Shown here: piece after piece, positions 9,129 to 18,683 of the stretch
Layout: each line of letters starts with the position of its first letter
How positions within the stretch are numbered: the stretch's first letter is position 1
From: Spirochaetia bacterium UBA6919
GTDB lineage: Bacteria; Spirochaetota; UBA6919
Assembly (NCBI GenBank): GCA_002450905.1
Contig: DKAT01000114.1
Location: forward strand, 15,734-79,733
DNA: 64,000 nucleotides
Reading direction: 5' to 3'
Program-made: the position numbers and the translations under genes
The notes under the pieces: model-generated
Told to the model about the DNA's origin: nothing
What the model saw: the letters and a program-made list of their open reading frames with translations, nothing else
The model's database searches: none

Positions 9129-9602
9129 TTATCTTCCTCCGCCGCTTTTCTCAAGCTCGTCCAATATATTATGCCGAGTGTTGTATTCATTATTTAGTGA
9201 GAGAGCCTGCTTTCCTTTTTTATTTAATTTGTTAATTATAATTGGACCTAAGAGATTTGCCGTCATATTTTTTGGGTTATCAGGAGGGATTGTTACTATG
9301 ACGAACAAGAGAGTATTTTCTTCAATATCCTTTTCAGAATAGAGATCAATATCTTTAAAATCTTTTTGTGACAATTCGAGGCGGTAATCCGCTTTGAAAT
9401 ACATGGGATTTATGATAATGAATGCTATTTCAGTGACATCAACAGATTGTAACCAATAAAATGGCCCTTCGTCTCTGTCGAGGAGATAGTATTCTTTTAA
9501 ATTTTCGAAACCTAAGATTCCATCAGTGAATGTGATGAGTTGATCTTTTGAAACAGTTACCTTCCCATAAGGTTTCGAGTTTATTTCAAGCAGGTTGACC
9601 AC
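9129..9602 (-). CDS. fliW: Flagellar assembly factor FliW
   Basis: 157 aa. FliW binds CsrA and flagellin; when flagellin is exported, FliW is free to sequester CsrA and flagellin translation resumes. Family features are FTDGILGFENLKEYYLL near the N-terminus and FVIVTIPPDNPKNMTANLLGPI in the middle. The start is GTG 9602, with AGGAGGG a few bases upstream. Followed three bases later by csrA. High confidence from sequence and context. Confidence 0.96.
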   Translation of the reverse strand: MVNLLEINSKPYGKVTVSKDQLITFTDGILGFENLKEYYLLDRDEGPFYWLQSVDVTEIAFIIINPMYFKADYRLELSQKDFKDIDLYSEKDIEENTLLFVIVTIPPDNPKNMTANLLGPIIINKLNKKGKQALSLNNEYNTRHNILDELEKSGGGR

Positions 9603-9691
9603 TTTGCCCTCCTATCCATATAATATAATCACAAAGATGAGTTATTTCAAGATATTTTAATTTTTAAGTTAACAAATATTTTAATTATAAA

Positions 9692-10957
9692 TTATTTTAG
9701 AAAATCTAAAAGAGTTGGCCTTAAAATTCTTGAACCCACAGAGAGGGCTGCCTGGTGTGACAACTCAACATTTTTTAGATCTGTAATAGCTTTCGGCATA
9801 TCGGTACCCTGAATTTTAGAGTAAATATCATTTGCATAGACAATATTTTTTGAAGTTCTCTCCTGAGCTATATCCAATCTCTTTTGACGAGCACCGACGA
9901 TAGCCAGATGGTTTCTGAGATTATCCATTGCTTGATCAATACCCCCTATAGATCTATTGATACCATTGATATCATCACTATATAGAGAATTTCTTAGTTC
10001 TATAATTTTATCAAATAAACTATCACCCTGAACAACTGCGCTGGTTGCATAATTTGCAGGAGGATATGATCCACCTTGAGCTATGATACCAAGATCTTGC
10101 AATACCGTTGATCCTTTATCATCTTCTAGCCAGAGTTGATGTGGTCTGGTGGTTTGCAATACAAGGAAGTCATGTCCTGAAGTATTATCGATTTCAGCTT
10201 TTACAGGAATATTTGCTTTATTAATTTTATCAACGATTGTTTTAAGATTGTCTCCATCATCTATTCGGATCTCAACGCCATTAATCTTTATTGCCTGATA
10301 TGGTTGTTCGGGATTTTTACTGATAGCGATATATCCAGTAGCAACTGTTTGAGAAGTGATTCTTTGGTTTGATGCCCAAAATGCCCTGTTTCCAGGTAGA
10401 TTTATCCCAAGATATTCACCACGATCGATTTCTCTATAATGGATTCCAACATCACCCTGATAACTCACCTTTGAAATGACTGGATTTCCATGGCCATATA
10501 CTTTGCCGAATTCAAGTTTATAGGGTTCTTTATTGGTTTGGAATCCAGAGAAAATAGATTCACCTTTGAATTTACTATTTGCAACTTGTACAATTTGTCT
10601 CAGGTACTGTTCCACCTGGATTGCAATTTTCTCTCTATCGCTCTTAGTGAGGACACCATTAGCCCCTTTTAGTGCTTCTTCTCTGATAGATTGTAAATAG
10701 GCGTTAATTTCCTGTAATTTGACGTCTACAAAGTTAAGCCGTGCAGTACTGTCTTCTATATTCCCTTCGTATCGCTTGAACTCGACCATTTTACTTCTGT
10801 ATAACATTAGAAGTGCAGTTCCAGTTGGATCTTCATGAGGTGCGTGTATTTTATCCTGAGTACTGATCTGTCTTTGCAGCCTATCTAGTTCACGATTATG
10901 ATTTCCCATTGTTCTTAGGATGTTGTTTGACATATAATTTGTAGTAACTCGATACAT
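9692..10957 (-). CDS. flgL: Flagellar hook-filament junction protein FlgL
   Basis: 421 aa. HAP3, the adaptor between hook and flagellin filament. The N-terminal D0/D1 helices (MYRVTTNYMSNNILRTM, LDRLQRQISTQ) and the C-terminal helix (ITDLKNVELSHQAALSVGSR) match flagellin-fold ends, with a roughly 150-residue variable middle. ATG follows a GAAAGGAG ribosome site. It sits 45 bases after flgK, and the gap to fliW is 89 bases. Confidence 0.95.
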   Translation of the reverse strand: MYRVTTNYMSNNILRTMGNHNRELDRLQRQISTQDKIHAPHEDPTGTALLMLYRSKMVEFKRYEGNIEDSTARLNFVDVKLQEINAYLQSIREEALKGANGVLTKSDREKIAIQVEQYLRQIVQVANSKFKGESIFSGFQTNKEPYKLEFGKVYGHGNPVISKVSYQGDVGIHYREIDRGEYLGINLPGNRAFWASNQRITSQTVATGYIAISKNPEQPYQAIKINGVEIRIDDGDNLKTIVDKINKANIPVKAEIDNTSGHDFLVLQTTRPHQLWLEDDKGSTVLQDLGIIAQGGSYPPANYATSAVVQGDSLFDKIIELRNSLYSDDINGINRSIGGIDQAMDNLRNHLAIVGARQKRLDIAQERTSKNIVYANDIYSKIQGTDMPKAITDLKNVELSHQAALSVGSRILRPTLLDFLK

Positions 10958-11002
10958 ATAAAACTCCTTTCAACTATGATTTAGTTTATTTTCAATTTTT
11001 AT

Positions 11003-12961
11003 TTATGCTCCCATTCTTTGGATGATCGTTTCAATCATTTTATCGATATAAGAAATAAATCTGGCAGAAGCATTGTAGCCGTGCTGATACGTAACTAGTG
11101 CTGCCATTTCCTCATCGATGTTGACGCCTGAGATGGACTCTTTAGTATTTTTGAGGTGATTGACAATGGCATCTTCCTTTTTCAGTTCAAGGTTTGCATT
11201 TCGGGTATAGGTTCCAAGATCTTCAGTAACCTTATCTAAAAAGGATCTGAAGCTCTTAGAGTATTTATCCATCATAATAGGATCGTGATCTATCTTGCTC
11301 ACTACATCTAATGCGTTATATTCATTTTCGCTAACGAGGGATGCAACTATTCTTAGAGCATTACTACCATCATTTTCTCCTGTCATTCGATCGGCAATAC
11401 CATCTCCATCACTATCTCGTCCTTTAGCTGCAGCAATATTATTTGCTTCACGGAGTATTGATTCATCTAGACTAATCCAACGAGATGGATGATCCATAGG
11501 AGCTCTTGCATAGGAGTATTCGAGCCCTTTGAATTTAGTAACCTCACCTGTTCTATTCCAATCAAATGCACCGCTCTTTCCACTTTGTTTCAAGATACCA
11601 GCAAACCCTGTTAGAAAGTCTCCACTATCTTCTACATGGCGAATGATGAAGTTTTTATAGTTTGGATCAGATGATCGTGTTGCTTTAATAGTTAATTGAC
11701 CTTTGTGATTTAAGTATGCGACAACATCAGCAGAGGATTTATTGATCCTATCTACTACATCCTTTACAGAATCTGTTTTAAAGTAGTTAATCAGTACATC
11801 TTTGCCATTATATTTGCTGGGACCTAAATTGATAGTACCATTGACACCTAGTATATCGTCTTTTTTTATGGATTGAGTTCCGCTTATTTTATATATAGCT
11901 GTTCCATCAAAAATACCGTCATCATTTCTATCAAAATCACCATTGACATTGCTATTTGTATATTCCTGTTTAAAGAAATTAGTCTGAGTATTAAAATTAA
12001 GCCCAAAACCATCTCTGTGGATTTCATTAACTGTTTCAATAAGATTTATAGCAAAATTATCGAGTTGTTCAATCTGATTCTTAATATCGACGTCACGGGT
12101 GTGGAGAAGTCCGCCAATTTCGCCTGTTTTAGCAAGTAGATTTTTACCATCGTTGTTCCAAACAACTTTTAGAAACCCTTCGTTATTTGGATCAGCTTGA
12201 GTACGGAGTTTTTCAAACTTATCACCCTGTATAAGTCTTTCTGAACCAATATATACAATAAACTCATCTTTATCCGTTCGACTGACACGTATTTCAAGAA
12301 GGGATGATAATTTTTCAACAAGTGCATCCCGTTTATCTAAAAGATCGTTAGCATTATCACCATGTGCTTCGACTCTTTGGATCTCACGATTTAAGTCTGC
12401 AATTTGTTTTGACATGGTATTTACTTCGTTGACCTTACTTTTTATAATATCATCAACATTTTTTCGTAGTGTCCAATAGTGGTTAAATAGATTTTGAATG
12501 TGTTGTGTAAGACCAATAGCAGAATTTCTTAGAACTTCACGTGCTCCACCTTCTGTAGGATAATTACCCAAATGATTCCAATCTTTGATAAAGCTTTCCA
12601 AACGACTTTTTAAGCTAGGCTGATTTGGTTCGTTATTGAGGGCTTCAAGTTGCTTTAAAAAGAAAGTTCTTTGGCTCCAATAACCTAAATTACCCTTCTC
12701 TTCAATAATTCGATTATCAAGAAAGATATCCCGAACTCTTCTAACTTCCTGGACATTTACACCACTACCGATCTGCCCTGCTTGTCCTCCATGATTTAGT
12801 CCTGGTGGATAAATTGGCAAAGCAGATTCAAAAGATACTTTCTGTCTTGAATAATCAGGATTACTAACATTTGCAAGGTTATGTCCTGTTGTATTGAGTG
12901 CGACCTGATGAGCTATAAGCCCTCGTTTACCTAGTTCTATTCCATGAAAAGTTGAAACCAT
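11003..12961 (-). CDS. flgK: Flagellar hook-associated protein 1 FlgK
   Basis: 652 aa. HAP1 joins the hook to FlgL. The N-terminus has the rod/hook signature (TTGHNLANVSNPDYSRQKVSF) and the C-terminus has the canonical GVNIDEEMAALVTYQHGYNA helix. Longer than E. coli FlgK (about 547 aa) because of a larger middle domain. AAAAGGAG lies just before ATG 12961. It is 15 bases downstream of the flgN-like gene. Confidence 0.96.
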   Translation of the reverse strand: MVSTFHGIELGKRGLIAHQVALNTTGHNLANVSNPDYSRQKVSFESALPIYPPGLNHGGQAGQIGSGVNVQEVRRVRDIFLDNRIIEEKGNLGYWSQRTFFLKQLEALNNEPNQPSLKSRLESFIKDWNHLGNYPTEGGAREVLRNSAIGLTQHIQNLFNHYWTLRKNVDDIIKSKVNEVNTMSKQIADLNREIQRVEAHGDNANDLLDKRDALVEKLSSLLEIRVSRTDKDEFIVYIGSERLIQGDKFEKLRTQADPNNEGFLKVVWNNDGKNLLAKTGEIGGLLHTRDVDIKNQIEQLDNFAINLIETVNEIHRDGFGLNFNTQTNFFKQEYTNSNVNGDFDRNDDGIFDGTAIYKISGTQSIKKDDILGVNGTINLGPSKYNGKDVLINYFKTDSVKDVVDRINKSSADVVAYLNHKGQLTIKATRSSDPNYKNFIIRHVEDSGDFLTGFAGILKQSGKSGAFDWNRTGEVTKFKGLEYSYARAPMDHPSRWISLDESILREANNIAAAKGRDSDGDGIADRMTGENDGSNALRIVASLVSENEYNALDVVSKIDHDPIMMDKYSKSFRSFLDKVTEDLGTYTRNANLELKKEDAIVNHLKNTKESISGVNIDEEMAALVTYQHGYNASARFISYIDKMIETIIQRMGA

Positions 12962-12976
12962 ATAATAAACTCCTTT

Positions 12977-13480
12977 TTAAATCACAGTATCGAATACTAG
13001 TGATTTCTGTAATTTGTGTCTAGTGTCCCTATTACTATAATCTATTTCCAAATCTTTGTCCTGACCAATGGATTCGAAAGCATATTGAATGAGTTTTAGC
13101 CTGTCAGAAAGAATAGCTTTATTAACAGAATTAAGATATTTTATTTCATCAGTAAATTGAGTAAGGATGTTATGGATTTTAGATAAAATATTTTGAGTAC
13201 CAGAAGGACAAAATGGGATTATTGATTTAAGATTAATAATCTCCAAAGACCACGTATTAGATAATTTCTTTAAAATTGTTTCTCTATCTTGATCTAAGTG
13301 AGCATGATCCTGGATGATCTTTTCCAACTGGTCATTTATCTGATTTAATCCTTCAGTAGTTGGATTATTTGAAAGAAGAGCGAATTTTTCTTCTTCCAGG
13401 GATTTTATTTTTTGAAGAATACGTATTTCATCTTTTAATAAATTGATAAGAACATTTAATTGTTTATCTGTATCTGACAT
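12977..13480 (-). CDS. flgN: FlgN-like flagellar export chaperone
   Basis: 167 aa, all helical with heptad-like hydrophobics (LNVLINLLKDEIRILQKIKSLEEEKFALL), the pattern and length of FlgN, the chaperone that holds FlgK and FlgL for export. Sequence identity in this family is low, so the call rests mainly on position: first gene directly upstream of flgK-flgL. AGAGGAAAAT precedes the ATG. Confidence 0.8.
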   Translation of the reverse strand: MSDTDKQLNVLINLLKDEIRILQKIKSLEEEKFALLSNNPTTEGLNQINDQLEKIIQDHAHLDQDRETILKKLSNTWSLEIINLKSIIPFCPSGTQNILSKIHNILTQFTDEIKYLNSVNKAILSDRLKLIQYAFESIGQDKDLEIDYSNRDTRHKLQKSLVFDTVI

Positions 13481-13743
13481 ATTTTCCTCTTGCAGCGTTA
13501 AAAGATAGTAAGATCTAAAATGATCGCTATTTATTCAATCGTAGCGTTGCCCGAGGATTTTGTTAACCAATTCAAGTTATTATTTCTTTACGGAAGACCT
13601 GTCGCATAACTTTACCGATGAAATTATTTATTGTTGAAAAATCTTTTATTTTAATCCTATTTTTTTTGTAAATATGTTCTCATTTATTTAGTATATTAAA
13701 ATTACGATAGTTTATATGAAAGAATTTATATAAAGAGAAGATT
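13481..13743. other. Divergent intergenic region, flgN / mgtC
   Basis: 263 bases that must hold the promoters of both the flagellar operon and mgtC. I found no convincing sigma-28 motif. A possible mgtC promoter is listed separately. Confidence 0.5.
13666..13694 (+). promoter_or_regulatory. Possible mgtC promoter
   Basis: TTGTAA (13666-13671), 17-base spacer, TAGTAT (13689-13694), 49 bases before GTG 13744. Four of six matches in each hexamer; modest support in AT-rich DNA. Confidence 0.3.
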
Positions 13744-14442
13744 GTGAAATATGATTATATAAGTAACTTATTATTCGAGAACTTAGAAACTTTCAATCCC
13801 CTTGTAATCACTGTGAAATTATTGTTAGCATTAATTTGTGGTGGAATCATTGGAATGGAAAGAGGTAGACATAATCAGCCTGCTGGGTTAAGGACTCACA
13901 TTATCATATCACTGGGTGCGTGTTTAATGATGGTTTTAAGTATGTATTTAGGAGATCAATTCGGTGGTGATCAAGCACGATTAGCAGCTCAAGTTGTGAG
14001 TGGAATAGGGTTTTTAGGGGGTGCTGCGATCATTCGATTTAAGTACGCTATTAAAGGGGTTACTACTGTAGCTACAATATGGACTACTGCAGGAATTGGA
14101 CTTACTATTGGAAGCGGACTCTATGTAGCTGGACTCATTGCTACAGGTTTTGTGATGTTTACCCTGATTATAGTGAATATTTGGGAAAAGAAGGTTATTA
14201 AAACATCATCAATTAGTAAATTAAATATTCATTCCAAAAGAAATATTGATTTGGTGCAAATTATTTTTTCAATATTAAAGGGTTATAATATAAAGATTAG
14301 CAGTTTTGGTTTATCTGAAAATATGCTCCAGAATACTCTTGAGATGACCTTTACAATACGTGTACCAAGTCAGATTAAGATTCAATCACTGTTTTATGAT
14401 ATTTCGACGAATGATGGGATTATCAAAATAGATCTAGAGTGA
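13744..14442 (+). CDS. mgtC: MgtC/SapB family inner-membrane protein
   Basis: 232 aa. The N-terminal half is the conserved MgtC membrane domain, about five segments, with GGIIGMERGRHNQPAGLRTH and SGIGFLGGAAIIR, then GVTTVATIWTTAGIGL. A C-terminal cytoplasmic ACT-like domain (about 160-232) follows. MgtC proteins help adaptation to low magnesium and acid, and can inhibit the F-ATPase. Starts at GTG 13744 after AAAGAGAAG. Its end overlaps the convergent methyltransferase gene by nine bases. Confidence 0.92.
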   Translation: MKYDYISNLLFENLETFNPLVITVKLLLALICGGIIGMERGRHNQPAGLRTHIIISLGACLMMVLSMYLGDQFGGDQARLAAQVVSGIGFLGGAAIIRFKYAIKGVTTVATIWTTAGIGLTIGSGLYVAGLIATGFVMFTLIIVNIWEKKVIKTSSISKLNIHSKRNIDLVQIIFSILKGYNIKISSFGLSENMLQNTLEMTFTIRVPSQIKIQSLFYDISTNDGIIKIDLE

Positions 14443-15105
14443 TTTTACTCTCCCGTATATAATATAATGTCTATCTGAAACAATTTCTAAAGACAGATGA
14501 CTGAGATTTTCCTTTTCAAGTTGTATTTTAATCTCATCCAGGGTGTACGATGCCAATAGAGAATTATAGAAATCACGTTTTAAAATGTCTGGTTCACCCT
14601 GACAATATTTGTTAACAATGTTTTGAGCGTTGATTCTATTTTCAGGTCTGTGAAGATCCATTATAAATACAAGGGTTTCATTGTTTGAATATTTTTTAAG
14701 TGTTTTCCAAAGGGTATATGGATTAAGCAGATGATGGAGAAGGGAGTTTGATATTATGACAGAAAATGATTTGATTGGTAAATTATCATTGGGTAAGTAT
14801 TGGTGATATAAGTTTATTCTATTTTCGAGTCCCTTACTTTGAATAGCAAGCATACCATATTTTAACATATTTTCTGAAGAATCGATCCCATGAACTATAC
14901 ACTGATTATATTTTTCTGCAAAACGAATGGATATATCACACGATCCGCAGCCAAGATCCAAAACATCCCCACATAGATTTATATTTTTAAACTTCTCTTG
15001 AAATAAATTAATAAACATCGTATGGGGTGCTTCAAAATCTGCTTCAGCATATGCTTTCACATTATCAATATCGAGCATCAGTTCTGATTCAGGGATTCTA
15101 TCCAT
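14434..15105 (-). CDS. Class I SAM-dependent methyltransferase
   Basis: 223 aa. Rossmann methyltransferase: motif I DVLDLGCGSCD (SAM-binding glycines), acidic loop HGIDSSENML, then SFSVIISNSLLHHLLNP as motif IV/post-I. It resembles small-molecule methyltransferases of the Methyltransf_11/25 type; the substrate cannot be read from the sequence. Convergent with mgtC, ends overlapping. Confidence 0.88.
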   Translation of the reverse strand: MDRIPESELMLDIDNVKAYAEADFEAPHTMFINLFQEKFKNINLCGDVLDLGCGSCDISIRFAEKYNQCIVHGIDSSENMLKYGMLAIQSKGLENRINLYHQYLPNDNLPIKSFSVIISNSLLHHLLNPYTLWKTLKKYSNNETLVFIMDLHRPENRINAQNIVNKYCQGEPDILKRDFYNSLLASYTLDEIKIQLEKENLSHLSLEIVSDRHYIIYGRVKSL

Positions 15106-15175
15106 AAATTATTTAAATATTATCAGATCAAATATAAATAAATTGATATCAATATACCGATGATATGCTATGACA

Positions 15176-15568
15176 TTACATTTTTTTAAAATGCCATATA
15201 TAATTCATTTTTTTATTGCGGTACACAATATGATATACAAATTTATCCCTGGATATTTGCAAGATATATCCTGAAATATATATTCCAAGTGCTTTTGAAT
15301 ACATTCTCAAGCGATTTCCCTCAACGTACCATGTCCAATAAGTTCTCTCACGATAAGAAACATCATTTAAAACCATCGTCCCATCTTCGTGAAACTGGTA
15401 AACATAATGAGTATTTAGGATATACATCTCTTTTTTTACGGGATCATATGTTTTGTGAAGCTTCCAAACCCCAGTGAGAGCTTGTTTATAATTTACTGCA
15501 TTGGCATTATTCATTGATAAAGATATGAACAATAAAGAAATAATTAAGATCAATAAACTAATTTTCAT
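15176..15568 (-). CDS. Small exported lipocalin-like protein
   Basis: About 130 aa. The likely start is ATG 15568, preceded at a good distance by AAGGAG, giving MKISLLILIISLLFISLSMN, a signal peptide with cleavage near ANA. An upstream ATG (15610) would add 14 polar residues and lacks such a site. The mature part (GVWKLHKTYDP, YQFHEDGTMVLNDVS, WTWYVEGNRLRMYSK) has the strand pattern of lipocalin-like or META-type small beta-barrels. Function unknown. Confidence 0.7.
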   Translation of the reverse strand: MKISLLILIISLLFISLSMNNANAVNYKQALTGVWKLHKTYDPVKKEMYILNTHYVYQFHEDGTMVLNDVSYRERTYWTWYVEGNRLRMYSKALGIYISGYILQISRDKFVYHIVYRNKKMNYIWHFKKM

Positions 15569-16029
15569 TGTATCTCCTTGTCTGTACTCATACTCCTTTA
15601 AATAACTCATTGATTATTACATTGAAATTGATAAGTTCCATTTGAATATTTAAAATTGTATGGATATTAATTAACTGGATAAAGATATACAATATTTCCT
15701 GAAAGGTTCAAGTATTTTTTATATCAACCCCGAGTGAAAGATAATACATTATTATTACTATTAGATTTAAATCGATAAAGCAGATTTTAAGTTTCAACAA
15801 CGATCAACATTCTAAAAATGTTTTTTATAAAATGAGAACAATCGGAACTAAAAATTTTGATTCCGATGGTGATTCGTTTTATTCCCTATACATTTTAGGA
15901 TTTTTTGTTTAATTTATCCTTTAATTAATTTTTATTGTTATCTATAATTAATGGGATTTTGAATTAAAATCTGGTCTAACAATATCAATTTAAGTATAAA
16001 TAACATACTATTTTGAATTATTGAGTGGT
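15569..16029. other. Intergenic region with palindrome copy 2
   Basis: About 460 AT-rich bases between the small exported protein and ygfZ. No reading frame or RNA gene recognised. Contains the near-palindrome at 15841-15867. Confidence 0.6.
15841..15867 (-). repeat. 27-bp dispersed near-palindrome, copy 2
   Basis: Same arms ATCGGAA and TTCCGAT, centre CTAAAAATTTTGA. Its asymmetric centre shows it is inverted relative to the other four copies; its reverse complement differs from copy 1 at one base. Confidence 0.85.
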
Positions 16030-17043
16030 TTATAATGAATCAGGTCTACGGAAAAATGGTTTTCCAACGACATTGACCTGATAGTTTTGATCTGAAAGAT
16101 TTATTGTTAGCTCTGTTTCTGGTTCAGAAAAATCTTTTTTAAGGTAACCAAGGGCTATGGTCTTTTTCAATTCAGGAGAGTAGGCACTACTGGTGATATA
16201 CCCCACTTCTGAATTATCTAATAATATTTTACAATCTTTTTGAGGAGGATTTTCTGTATCGATAGTCATAGAAGACAATAACCAGTTTGGATTTCCTCTC
16301 CATTTAATTCTGGCTACAGTTTCCTGTCCTACATAACATCCCTTTTGATAACTTACTCCATGATCCAACTGAGCTTCATTAAAAATTACTGAATCATCCA
16401 TATCAATTCCATACACAGGAATTCCTGCTTCAAGACGAAGGATGTCAAGAGTATCTTTACTAAATAAACCGATAGAATATTCTTTTCCATTTTGTAAGAG
16501 GAGATTCCAAATATCTTTTCCATAAGATGATGAAGTAATAAGATCATATCCCTTTTCCCCTGTTCGATTTCTGCTGATAATAAGGATTTCCACATCATTA
16601 TATTTTATAGGGGTACAGGAATACTCTTTGAATAAGGGCAATTGGATATTAAATGTTTTTTGCAGTAATTCCTTAGATGATATGCCGTGGAGGGAGTACA
16701 AATTATAGTTCTGGGTCATGTTTTCAATGGAAATGTCCGCCATAAATTTATGTTTTAACAAGATATCCTGGACAACGGTGTCGTATCCTGTTTCTAGATC
16801 TATGATGAGATGATCATCCAGCCGATAGATATGCATATCCGAGAGGATTTTACCTTTGGCATTTAAAATTGTGGCGTACATCCCCTCCTGGGGTTTGAGG
16901 GCGAGGACATTATTGGTGATCATACTTTGGAGGAATTTTAACTGGTCATTTCCTTTTATTTTAAATCTTCCCCGGTCTGAGAGATCTATGATTCCCACAT
17001 GATTTCTTACGGCATTATATTCTTCTATGTTAATATTATTCAT
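16030..17043 (-). CDS. ygfZ: YgfZ/GcvT-domain folate-binding protein
   Basis: 337 aa. Carries the YgfZ signature K-G-C-Y-x-G-Q-E (YQKGCYVGQETVARIKWRG) and the GcvT-like N-terminus (YNAVRNHVGIIDLSDRGRF, FLQSMITNNV). YgfZ proteins bind tetrahydrofolate and help maintain Fe-S enzymes such as MiaB. The KGCYxGQE motif argues against glycine-cleavage GcvT itself. ATG 17043 follows GGATAAAACC. Flanked by intergenic gaps; no operon partner. Confidence 0.9.
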   Translation of the reverse strand: MNNINIEEYNAVRNHVGIIDLSDRGRFKIKGNDQLKFLQSMITNNVLALKPQEGMYATILNAKGKILSDMHIYRLDDHLIIDLETGYDTVVQDILLKHKFMADISIENMTQNYNLYSLHGISSKELLQKTFNIQLPLFKEYSCTPIKYNDVEILIISRNRTGEKGYDLITSSSYGKDIWNLLLQNGKEYSIGLFSKDTLDILRLEAGIPVYGIDMDDSVIFNEAQLDHGVSYQKGCYVGQETVARIKWRGNPNWLLSSMTIDTENPPQKDCKILLDNSEVGYITSSAYSPELKKTIALGYLKKDFSEPETELTINLSDQNYQVNVVGKPFFRRPDSL

Positions 17044-17159
17044 GGTTTTATCCTTTATTCATTATATATTCAATTTTTTTACAATTATTTTCAATATTTA
17101 TATGTTTTCTATACAAATAAATTTAGGATAAATGCAGGGATGATCAAGGGGCGTTTTGA

Positions 17160-18086
17160 TTATTTTTGTACTTTTAAATTGGATTCATCATAAAATAAGA
17201 TATTTTCTTCGTCATTAATTTGAAACTTGAAGTTATGATGCCCATAAACAGGTGATGAGATGGAGATAGGTTTGTGATGAATTTCCTCGAAATTATTTTT
17301 TGGTTGAGAATTATTATTTGTTTCAGTTTGGTCGTTTTCTCTATTTTGTTCTTCTGATAATAAGAGTTCCCTTTGTGATATTAAGAATGAGAGGCTGAAA
17401 CATAAAAATAATATGATCCCATCCGTTACAAGAGCAATCATGAGATTAGTAAGGAGTTCAAGATTTTGTCCTTCATTTCCCAGAGCTTGTGACATTGCTT
17501 TGTGGAGGGAGATTTGTTTATCTGTTGTGAGGATCTTTTTCTGGTCAATGGAATCAATTTTTTTAAGGAGGGATAATTTTTGTTCATTGAGTTTATCTAT
17601 TTCTTTGTTATATTGAAAAGATAGCCAGTTATTTTTTGTTCTGCGATCAGAATTTATGGATTGAATCATTTCTCTTTTAGTGTGGATTTGCTCCTCGAGG
17701 CTTTTTAACTGGGTCGCTAAGCGGGATTTTCTATCGTCAATTTGCTTATTCTTTGCGTTGAGATCTTTTCTGGAGGACTCCATTTCATAGAAAGTTAATT
17801 GGGACTTCCATGTTCTTACCGAAAATGTAGTGTAGACACTGAGGAAAATAAGGATCACAGCGAAAACACCTATGGCTATTTTACTGGCAAGCCCTTTCAT
17901 TTTGAAAAATACGATTTCACTAATGATTTTCGATGCGTCAAAGAAACATATACAGATAACAGCAAGGAGTCCATCAAATCCCTGTTGGGTGAGAAAATCT
18001 TTTTGTAGGATGAAGTTAATATAGAGTCCTGTGATGAGGAGTAAGGCTATTATTGAAATCAGATAAATGTTTTTTGATTGTGTCAT
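17160..18086 (-). CDS. Membrane protein with central coiled coil, unknown function
   Basis: 308 aa. Three membrane segments in the first 100 residues (IYLISIIALLLITGLYINF, LLAVICICFFDASKIISEIV, IAIGVFAVILIFLSVYTTF), a charged coiled coil at about 105-200 (ESSRKDLNAKNKQIDDRKSR...LEEQIHTKREMI), a fourth segment (LMIALVTDGIILFLCFSL) and a polar tail. I do not recognise the family. The coiled coil between membrane segments suggests a scaffold or sensor. Divergent from the small coiled-coil gene at 18408. Confidence 0.75.
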   Translation of the reverse strand: MTQSKNIYLISIIALLLITGLYINFILQKDFLTQQGFDGLLAVICICFFDASKIISEIVFFKMKGLASKIAIGVFAVILIFLSVYTTFSVRTWKSQLTFYEMESSRKDLNAKNKQIDDRKSRLATQLKSLEEQIHTKREMIQSINSDRRTKNNWLSFQYNKEIDKLNEQKLSLLKKIDSIDQKKILTTDKQISLHKAMSQALGNEGQNLELLTNLMIALVTDGIILFLCFSLSFLISQRELLLSEEQNRENDQTETNNNSQPKNNFEEIHHKPISISSPVYGHHNFKFQINDEENILFYDESNLKVQK

Positions 18087-18407
18087 TGGCGTCCCTTTCG
18101 ATAATGATCTGCTTCTATATATCTTTCGACATTTTGATGGGTAATATTTTAGTGTGGATGATTTTTTTTATTAAAATAGTTTAGGAATCCCTCTTTGAAA
18201 TGAGATTGAGATACCGAGAATATTGATTAGGATGTCTTTTGGAGGTTGAAAGTTTTTTTATCCATAACTTAATCAACTGGAGATCGAGATAAAATTGCCT
18301 GATGAAGGTAGATTCATTATATTCCATAGTAGATTAAGATCATCTCGGGAGTAGATTTTTAAGTCAAGGATTTAGCTAATATATTTTTATCAAGAGAGGA
18401 GGCGGTT
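18087..18407. other. Divergent intergenic region
   Basis: 321 bases between two divergent genes for coiled-coil membrane proteins. AT-rich with no recognised RNA or repeat. Ends in a very strong ribosome site, GAGGAGG, before TTG 18408. Confidence 0.5.
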
Positions 18408-18629
18408 TTGGATAAATTGGTTACGAAAGAATATTTATCTGGTGAGTTAAATGACTTAAAAACCTTGTTTTATAAAGAGATGAGCAGATTAAATGATGGC
18501 TTACTCAAAGAGATGAGTGAGTTTAGGGATGATTTACGTAAGGAGATGATAATTCAAACACGATGGTTTCTTGCGGGAATTGGATTTATAGTTATAGCGA
18601 TTACATTGATACTTAAATTATTGAAATAA
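18408..18629 (+). CDS. Small coiled-coil, tail-anchored membrane protein
   Basis: 73 aa. Starts at TTG 18408, justified by GAGAGGAGGCGG immediately upstream. An amphipathic coiled coil (about 5-47) with a repeated LxKEMS motif (FYKEMSRLNDGLLKEMSEFRDDLRKEM) ends in one membrane segment (WFLAGIGFIVIAITLIL). The layout resembles borrelial Bdr and other small DUF1640-like proteins. Function unknown. Lies 54 bases upstream of purM. Confidence 0.7.
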   Translation: MDKLVTKEYLSGELNDLKTLFYKEMSRLNDGLLKEMSEFRDDLRKEMIIQTRWFLAGIGFIVIAITLILKLLK

Positions 18630-18683
18630 TATTGATATTATAAAAAGAATTGAATTAATAGATATAGAATAAAAGGTTTTCTG

